Shown: one piece after another, positions 1 through 5,831 of the stretch
How the letters are laid out: the number at the start of each line of letters is the position of its first letter
How positions within the stretch are numbered: position 1 is the first letter of the stretch
From: an uncultured Clostridium sp.
GTDB lineage: Bacteria > Bacillota > Clostridia > Peptostreptococcales > Peptostreptococcaceae
NCBI GenBank assembly: GCA_900539645.1
Contig: UQCY01000108.1
Coordinates: forward strand, 1-6,366
DNA length: 6,366 bases
Direction of reading: 5' to 3'
The notes under the pieces: model-generated
Databases searched by the model: none
The model's input: only the letters and a program-made list of their open reading frames with translations
What the model was told of the DNA's origin: nothing
Translations under genes and position numbers: made by a program

Positions 1-45
1 ACAAGTTTTCCACAGTTTTAAATTATTATAATTTCCTTAAGAATA

Positions 46-121
46 AAAAAAGAGAAGTAACAAATTAACAGCGACAATGCAACTTGATTGCCTGGAGCGT
101 TAATTGTTACTTCTCTTTTTT
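46..121. terminator. Long bidirectional intrinsic terminator hairpin
   Basis: Two arms pair over about 31 bp. A46-A51 pairs with T116-T121, GAGAAGTAACAA (52-63) with TTGTTACTTCTC (104-115), TTAAC (65-69) with GTTAA (99-103), and GC (71-72) with GC (97-98). Single-base bulges sit at A64 and A70. An apical part, 73-78 with 87-92, pairs fully only in the minus-strand RNA, where one pair is a G-U wobble, and leaves an 8-base loop. The minus-strand transcript ends in seven U (51-45) and the plus-strand transcript in six U (116-121), so it can terminate both ways. It begins one base after the ferredoxin stop codon and is therefore that gene's terminator. Whether a plus-strand gene ends to the left of the window cannot be seen. 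Confidence 0.88.
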
Positions 122-122
122 G

Positions 123-551
123 CTATTTTACATCTACAATTCTTAATGCGTGAGATTCGCATGCTTCTACACATGCAGGTAATAGTCCAGCTTTTACTCT
201 GTCATTACATCCATCGCATTTTACTAATTTTTCGTTTGTAAATTTAGGTATATCAAACGGACATACAAACGAACAAATCTGGCATCCTATACAATTTTCC
301 TCATGAGTAATTACAAAACCTGTTTCTGGATCTACAAAAAGTGCACCATGAGAGCAGTTGTTAAGACAAGTTGGATCCTCGCAATGTCTACAAGCATCTG
401 TAATAAGTCTAAAAGTATTTGTAACAGGATTTTCAATCCTTCTCATCTTTCTGCAGCTTAAACCGCCTTTATCCGAATGAACATTTGCACAAGCTGCATG
501 ACATTTGAAGCAACCATTACAAAGGTCCATATTATAAACAATCTTTTTCAA
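123..551 (-). CDS. Ferredoxin-like protein with four [4Fe-4S] clusters (CooF/HydN/HycB-like)
   Basis: A 142-residue cytoplasmic electron-transfer protein with no signal peptide or membrane segment. Sixteen cysteines form four cluster motifs: C11/14/17/21 (CxxCxxCxxxC), C54/57/62/66 (CxxCx4CxxxC), C87/90/93/97 (CxxCxxCxxxC, followed by Pro) and C112/115/127/131 (CxxCx11CxxxC). This is the layout of the DmsB/HycB/HydN/CooF superfamily, whose members pass electrons between an oxidoreductase (CO dehydrogenase, formate dehydrogenase, hydrogenase or molybdoenzyme) and a partner. C33 is a seventeenth, unassigned cysteine. The start is the TTG at 551-549: GGAGG lies 8 bases upstream and translation then begins MKKIVYNMDLCNGC. 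The open frame continues upstream to an ATG at 632, but that ATG overlaps the predicted -35 box and has no ribosome binding site. An internal ATG at residue 8 is too close to the first cluster and lacks a ribosome binding site. The gene appears monocistronic, with its own promoter and terminator, divergent from mutS. The family call is strong, but the exact partner cannot be determined here. Confidence 0.93.
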   Translation of the reverse strand: MKKIVYNMDLCNGCFKCHAACANVHSDKGGLSCRKMRRIENPVTNTFRLITDACRHCEDPTCLNNCSHGALFVDPETGFVITHEENCIGCQICSFVCPFDIPKFTNEKLVKCDGCNDRVKAGLLPACVEACESHALRIVDVK

Positions 552-559
552 AAATAAAA

Positions 560-564
560 CCTCC
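560..564 (-). promoter_or_regulatory. Ribosome binding site of the ferredoxin gene; fixes the TTG start
   Basis: On the minus strand the sequence reads GGGGGGAGG (568-560), with the GGAGG core 8 bases before the TTG at 551. No comparable site precedes the upstream ATG at 632 or the internal ATG at 530. It follows a run of six A/T bases, so six G directly abut six T on the minus strand. Confidence 0.9.
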
Positions 565-603
565 CCCCAAAAAATTCTGTCACGAAAAAAATAATACGAT
601 TTA

Positions 604-632
604 ATTTTACACGAAAGAAAGAATGTTTTCAA
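604..632 (-). promoter_or_regulatory. Predicted sigma-A-type promoter of the ferredoxin gene
   Basis: Reading the minus strand, TTGAAA (632-627) serves as -35 and TAAAAT (609-604) as -10, with a 17-base spacer. Both hexamers are one mismatch from consensus. The predicted RNA start is near base 597, giving a leader of about 45 bases up to the TTG start. This placement also argues against use of the ATG at 632. I see no clear operator. Confidence 0.7.
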
Positions 633-677
633 TTACATTTGAAGGATAGAGTTATACTGCGTAACTTTTAAAAAATA

Positions 678-686
678 TGGTATAAT
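678..686 (+). promoter_or_regulatory. Predicted extended -10 promoter of the mutS operon
   Basis: TGGTATAAT (678-686) is a perfect extended -10 element (TGn followed by TATAAT). The bases at the usual -35 distance (about 657-664) do not resemble TTGACA, so promoter strength would rest on the extended -10. The predicted start is around 692-694, giving a leader of about 100 bases before mutS. It lies about 45 bases from the -35 box of the divergent ferredoxin promoter. Confidence 0.7.
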
Positions 687-782
687 AAAACAATGAGACA
701 AAATTTTAGACAAATGAACGATGGAAATTATTTGATAAAAAGAAAAAGAAAAAAGTAATTGATTTTAATAATAATTTGAAAT

Positions 783-787
783 GGAGG
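783..787 (+). promoter_or_regulatory. Ribosome binding site of mutS; fixes the ATG start
   Basis: GGAGG lies 6 bases before the ATG at 794. An in-frame TTG at 776 would put this site inside the coding region and has no Shine-Dalgarno sequence of its own, so the ATG at 794 is preferred. Confidence 0.9.
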
Positions 788-793
788 AATAAG

Positions 794-3730
794 ATGGAAG
801 TAGATAGAAAAAAACTTACGCCCATGATGAAACAGTATATGGAAACGAAAGATAGATATAAAGATTGTATACTATTTTACAGATTAGGCGACTTTTATGA
901 AATGTTCTTTGACGATGCGATAGTCGCTTCAAAGACACTAGAAATAGCACTTACAGGAAAAGCTTGTGGATTAGAAGAAAGAGCTCCAATGTGTGGGGTA
1001 CCTTTTCATTCTGCCAATTCATATATATCAAAATTAGTCGAAAACGGATACAAAGTTGCAATAGGTGAACAGCTAGAGGATCCAGCTAAAGCAAAAGGAA
1101 TAGTAAAGAGAGATGTTATAAGGGTTATAACTCCGGGGACAGTTCTTGACGGATCACTTTTAGAAAACAAGAAAAACAACTACCTAATGTCTATATACAG
1201 AAACAAAAATATGATCGGGTTATCATATGTAGACATAAGTACAGGAGAATTAAATGCGACTTATCTAAACGAGGATAAAATAGTTGAAGAAATAGCAAAG
1301 GTAAATCCTTCTGAGATAATATTAAACGACCTTTCATTTATTGATAAGATAAGAGATATTGCAACAGTTGGAAATATATACATAAATGAAAGCTTTGACG
1401 ATGATATGGAAGATGAGTCAATAATATTTGACTACTTCTCAAGTGAATACATAGAAACACTGGACTTAGATAACGACGGACTTATAAAGAAAAGTATAGC
1501 TATAATCCTAAACTATATATATTCTACTCAGAAGCAGATAACGTCTAATATGAGCTCTATAAACGTGTACAACTCATCAGAATATATGGTACTTGATATG
1601 TTCACAAGAACAAATCTTGAGCTTACACAGACTATAAGAGGTGGAAAGAAAAAGGGCTCACTTCTTCATGTATTAGACAGAACATCTACTGCAATGGGTG
1701 GTAGACTTCTTAGAAAATACGTAGAACAGCCACTTATAAACAAAGAAAAAATAGAGTACAGATTAAACATAATAGAAGAAATAAACGACAATTATATTCT
1801 AAAAGAAGACTTAATTGAAACACTAAAGAAAATTTACGATATAGAGAGAATCTGTGGGAAAATAGCATTTGAAAAAGTTACTCCTAAGGAATTAATCAAC
1901 TTAAAACACTCTATAGAAAAATTACCTCTATTAAAAGATACAGTTGAAAACTCAAACTGTGTAATCCTAAAAGAGTACATAGATGGAATGGACACATTAG
2001 AGGATATTTATGAATTAATAGAGGATTCTATAAAAGAGGAGCCTGCGATTACAATAAAGGACGGAAATATAATAAAAACAGGCTATAACAAGGAGCTTGA
2101 CGAGCTTAGAGATATTTCTAAAAACGGAGCAAATATAATAAAAGATATAGAAGCTAAGGAAAAAGAAAGAACTGGGGTTAAATCATTAAAAATAGGATTT
2201 AATAAAGTTTTTGGATATTATATAGAAATTACTAAAGCTAATTTATCTCAGGCAAATATTGATGAAAGTTATATAAGAAAGCAAACACTTAGCAATGCAG
2301 AGAGATTTATCACTCCAGAACTAAAAGAAATAGAAGAAAAAATTCTAAATGCTGAGGAAAAAATAAAAGCTATAGAATATGAAATCTTTACAGAAATTAG
2401 AAGTGCTGTTTATAAAAATATAAACAGAATACAGGAAGTTGCGCATATTGTAGCAAATGTAGACGTATATGCTGCACTTGCTGAAACAGCTTCACAAAAT
2501 GGATACGTTAAACCAAATATAAACAACGAAAATAGATTAGAGATAAAAAATGGTAGACATCCAGTTGTAGAAAATATCGTCGGAATAGAAAACTTTGTTC
2601 CAAATGATACGTATTTAAAAACTGGAGAAAATACTATAAACATAATCACAGGTCCAAATATGTCAGGTAAATCTACATATATGCGACAAACTGCGATAAT
2701 TGCACTTATGGCTCACATAGGCTCATTTGTCCCAGCAGAATATGCTGATATTCCAATAATGGATAGAATATTTACAAGAGTTGGAGCGAGCGACGACTTA
2801 TCTCAGGGACAGTCTACATTTATGGTTGAGATGAATGAAGTTTCAATGATTTTAAAAAATGCTACAGACAAGAGTTTGGTTATACTTGATGAAATAGGAC
2901 GTGGAACTAGTACTTACGACGGAATAAGTTTAGCTTGGTCTATAGTTGAGTACATTCAGAAAAATATAAAATGCAAGACATTATTTGCAACTCATTACCA
3001 CGAATTAACTGATTTAGAAGATGAGTTTGACGAGGTTAAAAACTACTCTATAGGTGTAAAAGAAGATGGGAATGATGTAATATTTCTTAGAAAAATAATT
3101 CCTCAGGCAGCAGATAAAAGTTATGGTATATATGTTGCTAAGCTGGCAAAACTTCCAGATGAGGTTATAAACAGATCTTCTGAGATACTTTCTGATTTAG
3201 AAAAGAACCACGTAAGCAATATGAGTGTATTAAATGCATTATCTTCTGATAGAGAAAACAGTAAAATTGTACAAAATGTTGTACATATAAACGATAGAGT
3301 TGCTGAAAAATCAGCTTATGATAATGAAGATTTAAAACTAGAAATAGGCAATCTGAAAACAGAAAACAGTAGTTTAAAAAATTATAACGATAACTTAAAC
3401 GATAAAAACAAAAAACTTGAAAGCTCAAATATAAAATTAAACGAAGCAAGAAAAGAATTAGAATTAAAAAATAATGAGATAAACAATAGAAATAAAGAAC
3501 TTGAAGAAAAGATAGATTCGCTTTCTAAACAATTAAAAGAAAAACAGTCTAAAAAGAGCAAAAAAGTGGAATACAGTACTTCAGGAGTTCAGATTTCATT
3601 TGGAAGTATGGAAAAGAGTAAATTAGAGGAAGAGGTACTATCTCTAAATCTGATGAATATGACTCCACTTGATGCTATGAACAAAATATTCGAGCTTCAG
3701 AAAATAGCTCAGGAAGAAAGCTCAAAATAA
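794..3730 (+). CDS. mutS: DNA mismatch repair protein MutS with a coiled-coil insertion
   Basis: A 978-residue MutS, the ATPase that binds mismatches and small loops and recruits MutL. The mismatch-binding domain is at about 1-115, with the Phe-X-Glu wedge motif as F34-Y35-E36. A connector domain (about 125-260) and core/lever and clamp domains (about 265-540) follow. The ATPase domain (about 560-800) has Walker A GPNMSGKST (620-628, K626), signature SDDLSQGQSTF (666-676), Walker B VILDE (D699-E700) followed by GRGTSTYDG (702-710), and switch histidine motif ATHYHE (732-737). All catalytic motifs are intact. Most family members are about 850-900 residues. The extra length here lies after the ATPase domain, where residues about 805-930 form a polar linker and a long coiled coil (listed separately). 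The tail resumes with QISFG (933-937), where B. subtilis MutS has its beta-clamp motif QLSFF, and ends with the conserved NLMNMTPLDAMNKIFELQK helices. First gene of an apparent operon, 18 bases before mutL. The start is the ATG following GGAGG. Confidence 0.98.
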   Translation: MEVDRKKLTPMMKQYMETKDRYKDCILFYRLGDFYEMFFDDAIVASKTLEIALTGKACGLEERAPMCGVPFHSANSYISKLVENGYKVAIGEQLEDPAKAKGIVKRDVIRVITPGTVLDGSLLENKKNNYLMSIYRNKNMIGLSYVDISTGELNATYLNEDKIVEEIAKVNPSEIILNDLSFIDKIRDIATVGNIYINESFDDDMEDESIIFDYFSSEYIETLDLDNDGLIKKSIAIILNYIYSTQKQITSNMSSINVYNSSEYMVLDMFTRTNLELTQTIRGGKKKGSLLHVLDRTSTAMGGRLLRKYVEQPLINKEKIEYRLNIIEEINDNYILKEDLIETLKKIYDIERICGKIAFEKVTPKELINLKHSIEKLPLLKDTVENSNCVILKEYIDGMDTLEDIYELIEDSIKEEPAITIKDGNIIKTGYNKELDELRDISKNGANIIKDIEAKEKERTGVKSLKIGFNKVFGYYIEITKANLSQANIDESYIRKQTLSNAERFITPELKEIEEKILNAEEKIKAIEYEIFTEIRSAVYKNINRIQEVAHIVANVDVYAALAETASQNGYVKPNINNENRLEIKNGRHPVVENIVGIENFVPNDTYLKTGENTINIITGPNMSGKSTYMRQTAIIALMAHIGSFVPAEYADIPIMDRIFTRVGASDDLSQGQSTFMVEMNEVSMILKNATDKSLVILDEIGRGTSTYDGISLAWSIVEYIQKNIKCKTLFATHYHELTDLEDEFDEVKNYSIGVKEDGNDVIFLRKIIPQAADKSYGIYVAKLAKLPDEVINRSSEILSDLEKNHVSNMSVLNALSSDRENSKIVQNVVHINDRVAEKSAYDNEDLKLEIGNLKTENSSLKNYNDNLNDKNKKLESSNIKLNEARKELELKNNEINNRNKELEEKIDSLSKQLKEKQSKKSKKVEYSTSGVQISFGSMEKSKLEEEVLSLNLMNMTPLDAMNKIFELQKIAQEESSK
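3332..3535 (+). other. Ten-heptad leucine zipper encoded within mutS
   Basis: MutS residues 847-914 have Leu or Ile at every seventh position: 847, 854, 861, 868, 875, 882, 889, 896 (Ile), 903 and 910. The partner core positions four residues later are I851, N858, N865, N872, N879, R886, N893, N900, I907 and L914. Six of ten are Asn and one is Arg, with hydrophobic residues only at the two ends. The outer positions are mostly Lys, Glu, Asn and Ser. There is no proline and a single glycine (G852). The regularity is directly visible. A dimeric, parallel coiled coil is inferred from the known behaviour of Asn at core a positions. The segment sits between the ATPase domain and the C-terminal tail. 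Confidence 0.9.
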
Positions 3731-3736
3731 ATTGTT

Positions 3737-3742
3737 AGGAGG
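3737..3742 (+). promoter_or_regulatory. Ribosome binding site of mutL
   Basis: AGGAGG lies 6 bases before the ATG at 3749, in the 18-base gap after the mutS stop codon. No promoter or terminator is apparent in this gap, which supports co-transcription of the two genes. Confidence 0.92.
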
Positions 3743-3748
3743 ATTATT

Positions 3749-5809
3749 ATGAAAAATAGAATAAACCTGCTAGACGAAATAACTATAAACAAAATTGCAG
3801 CTGGAGAAGTTGTTGAAAGACCATCATCTATAGTGAAGGAATTGGTTGAAAACTCAATAGATGCTGGTGCTGATAGGATAATAATTGAGGTTGAAAACGG
3901 TGGAAAGTCACTTATAAAAATAACAGACAACGGATGTGGAATTCCTTCAAGTGAGGTTAAAAAGTGCTTTTTAAGACATGCAACTAGTAAAATAGACAAA
4001 ATAGACGACTTGTTTAATCTATTTACGCTTGGATTTAGAGGAGAGGCACTTGCTTCTATCTGTGCAGTGTCAAAGCTTGAAATGACTACAAAATTCGAGG
4101 ATGAAGCTGTTGGAACAAAGATTACTCTAGTTGGAGGAAACATAGAAGCCAAAGAAGTCGTTGGTGCAAATACTGGAACATCTATTGTGATTAAAGACTT
4201 ATTCTTTAACACTCCAGCGAGAAAAAAATTCCTAAAAACTGACCATGCTGAGCTTATGAATATCACAGATATTGTAAACAAGCTTGCGATAGGATATCCA
4301 AATGTAAAATTTAGATACCTTAATGCAGGAAAACTTATGGTCAACACTCCAGGAGATGGAAAACTAGTAAGCGCTGTTAGGAGCATATACAGTAGAGAAG
4401 TTGCTGAAAACTTAATCGAAATCAATTATGATTGTAGCCTTTTCAAAATAGATGGATATATAGGAAACAACAATATATACCGTTCTAACAGAAATCTACA
4501 GCATGTATATATAAATGGGAGATTTGTAAAAAGCAAGATAATTTACGATGCGATTGCAAATGCGTATAAATCTATAATTCCTATAAATAAGCACGCAGTT
4601 TGTTTCATAAACTTGCACCTTGATCCACAGAAGGTGGATGTAAACATACACCCAGGCAAGATTGAGGTTAAGTTTGAAAAGGAAAACGAGATAAAATTAG
4701 AAATAATGGAATATATTAGGGCAAAACTGCTTAAACAAAGCCTTATTGGTAAGTATGAAACATTTGATAGAGTTCCTAAGGATAGGGCAGTAAAACAAGA
4801 CTTTAGCGGTAATGCATTTAAAAATCAGGATTTTGGAAATACTACGACTAATTTTAGTGAAACAAATACAAAACTTGACGATAAAAATATTAAACCGATA
4901 GACTTATCTGATGAGGTAGATGTAAATTCATTTATTAAGTTAGATGATTTTGAGGAGAAAAAGAAAAAAGAAATAAAAGATAAATCTAATGCAACAAAGA
5001 ATAGTTCATTTAAAAACTATGATAATAAAACAAATAAAAGAGAAAGCTATTCTAGTGGGTTTAGTAGTTATAACAGCGATGTGGATAACTATAAAAACAA
5101 CTACAGTAGTGCTGTAAAAATAGAGGATAATGATAAAATATCTGAAACTGAATCACAGATGGCATTCACAGCAGATGGTGCAATACTTGATTCAGAAAAG
5201 AGAGATGAAATAGAGAAAAAAGAAGCTGGATTTTCTCTTAAATATTATAAAGTTGTTGGAGTAGTATTTGATACATATATAGTACTTGAAAAGGGAGAAT
5301 CTATGTATCTAATGGACCAGCACGCAGCACATGAGAGAGTTCTGTTTGAAAGATATATGAACGCATTCCACAAAAGAGAAGTACATATGCAGATGCTTTT
5401 AGATCCAATTGTGTTAGAGCTATCAAGCGTGGATATGCTACAGGTTGAAAAAAATATCGATGTGTTTAGAAATTTTGGATTTGAAGTAGAAATATTTGGG
5501 ATGAATAATATCCTGATAAGAGGTGTACCTAACCTATTTGGAACTCCGCAATCAGAAAAATTCATCTTAGAATTGATAGACAACATAGATAAAATATCAA
5601 ATAACTATGATTTAAAAGATGATAGATTTGCGATAATGGCTTGTAAATCGGCGATTAAAGCAAATGATAGAATTCAAAATATAGAAATAGAATCTCTATT
5701 TAGACAGCTTGAAAAATGTGAAAACCCATACACTTGCCCACATGGAAGACCTACAATGGTAGAAATTTCTAAAGTTGAAATAGAAAAGATGTTTAAAAGA
5801 ATAATGTAG
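3749..5809 (+). CDS. mutL: DNA mismatch repair protein MutL, endonuclease type
   Basis: A 686-residue MutL, which couples mismatch recognition by MutS to strand incision and excision. The N-terminal GHKL ATPase domain (about 1-335) shows IAAGEVVERP (16-25), general base E31, Mg-binding N35, DNGCGI (60-65), RHATSK (76-81), GFRGEAL (95-101) and GTSIVIKDLFFNTPAR (143-158). A polar linker of about 150 residues (about 338-491) follows, rich in Asn, Lys, Ser and Asp. The C-terminal domain (about 492-686) carries the metal-dependent nuclease motif DQHAAHERVLFE (523-534), ACKSAIKA (631-638) and the CPHGRP motif (663-668). These three motifs mark MutL proteins of organisms lacking MutH, where MutL itself nicks the new strand. 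The gene lies 18 bases after mutS and 22 bases before miaA and appears intact. Confidence 0.98.
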   Translation: MKNRINLLDEITINKIAAGEVVERPSSIVKELVENSIDAGADRIIIEVENGGKSLIKITDNGCGIPSSEVKKCFLRHATSKIDKIDDLFNLFTLGFRGEALASICAVSKLEMTTKFEDEAVGTKITLVGGNIEAKEVVGANTGTSIVIKDLFFNTPARKKFLKTDHAELMNITDIVNKLAIGYPNVKFRYLNAGKLMVNTPGDGKLVSAVRSIYSREVAENLIEINYDCSLFKIDGYIGNNNIYRSNRNLQHVYINGRFVKSKIIYDAIANAYKSIIPINKHAVCFINLHLDPQKVDVNIHPGKIEVKFEKENEIKLEIMEYIRAKLLKQSLIGKYETFDRVPKDRAVKQDFSGNAFKNQDFGNTTTNFSETNTKLDDKNIKPIDLSDEVDVNSFIKLDDFEEKKKKEIKDKSNATKNSSFKNYDNKTNKRESYSSGFSSYNSDVDNYKNNYSSAVKIEDNDKISETESQMAFTADGAILDSEKRDEIEKKEAGFSLKYYKVVGVVFDTYIVLEKGESMYLMDQHAAHERVLFERYMNAFHKREVHMQMLLDPIVLELSSVDMLQVEKNIDVFRNFGFEVEIFGMNNILIRGVPNLFGTPQSEKFILELIDNIDKISNNYDLKDDRFAIMACKSAIKANDRIQNIEIESLFRQLEKCENPYTCPHGRPTMVEISKVEIEKMFKRIM

Positions 5810-5820
5810 AAAATAAGAAG

Positions 5821-5825
5821 GGAGG
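5821..5825 (+). promoter_or_regulatory. Ribosome binding site of miaA
   Basis: GGAGG, within the longer purine run AAGGGAGGGG (5818-5827), lies 6 bases before the ATG at 5832. The 22-base gap after mutL holds no terminator, consistent with one operon. Confidence 0.9.
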
Positions 5826-5831
5826 GGTATT

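Noticed and set aside
6..14. DnaA-box-like TTTTCCACA at the left edge
   Set aside because: A single copy with one mismatch from TTATCCACA, no neighbouring boxes and no origin genes. Not enough to call a site.
1..45. Possible 3' end of a plus-strand gene entering from the left
   Set aside because: All three frames reach stop codons within about the first 70 bases, but no recognisable protein tail is present, so a gene end cannot be supported.
552..632. N-terminal extension of the ferredoxin from an ATG at 632
   Set aside because: The extension would be encoded across the predicted promoter and the Shine-Dalgarno sequence, has no ribosome binding site of its own, and adds 27 residues not typical of the family. 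The TTG at 551 fits far better.
725..777. Inverted repeat AAATTATT (725-732) with AATAATTT (770-777) in the mutS leader
   Set aside because: The arms are all A/T with a 37-base loop in an A/T-rich region. It would be very weak as RNA and is expected by chance.
781..792. Three-codon frame ATG-GAG-GAA-TAA overlapping the mutS Shine-Dalgarno
   Set aside because: It has no ribosome binding site of its own and arises simply because ATGGAGG contains the Shine-Dalgarno. Chance is the best explanation.
776..793. Six-residue N-terminal extension of MutS from a TTG at 776
   Set aside because: It would place the GGAGG site inside the coding sequence. The ATG at 794 has ideal spacing and gives the usual MutS beginning.
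3268..3285. Perfect inverted repeat TGTACAA-AATG-TTGTACA inside mutS
   Set aside because: The 7-base arms lie in the coding sequence of the polar linker, with no U tract and no nearby gene start. It is too short to claim as an operator or terminator.
3709..4425. Minus-strand open frame opposite the start of mutL, hydrophobic when translated
   Set aside because: It lies wholly antisense to the conserved ATPase domain of mutL apart from its last bases. Its hydrophobic look is the expected mirror of A-rich Lys/Glu/Asn codons, and no homology-like motif is visible. The same applies to the other antisense frames over mutS, mutL and miaA (2410-2649, 3165-3449, 5245-5586, 5696-5965, 6121-6309).
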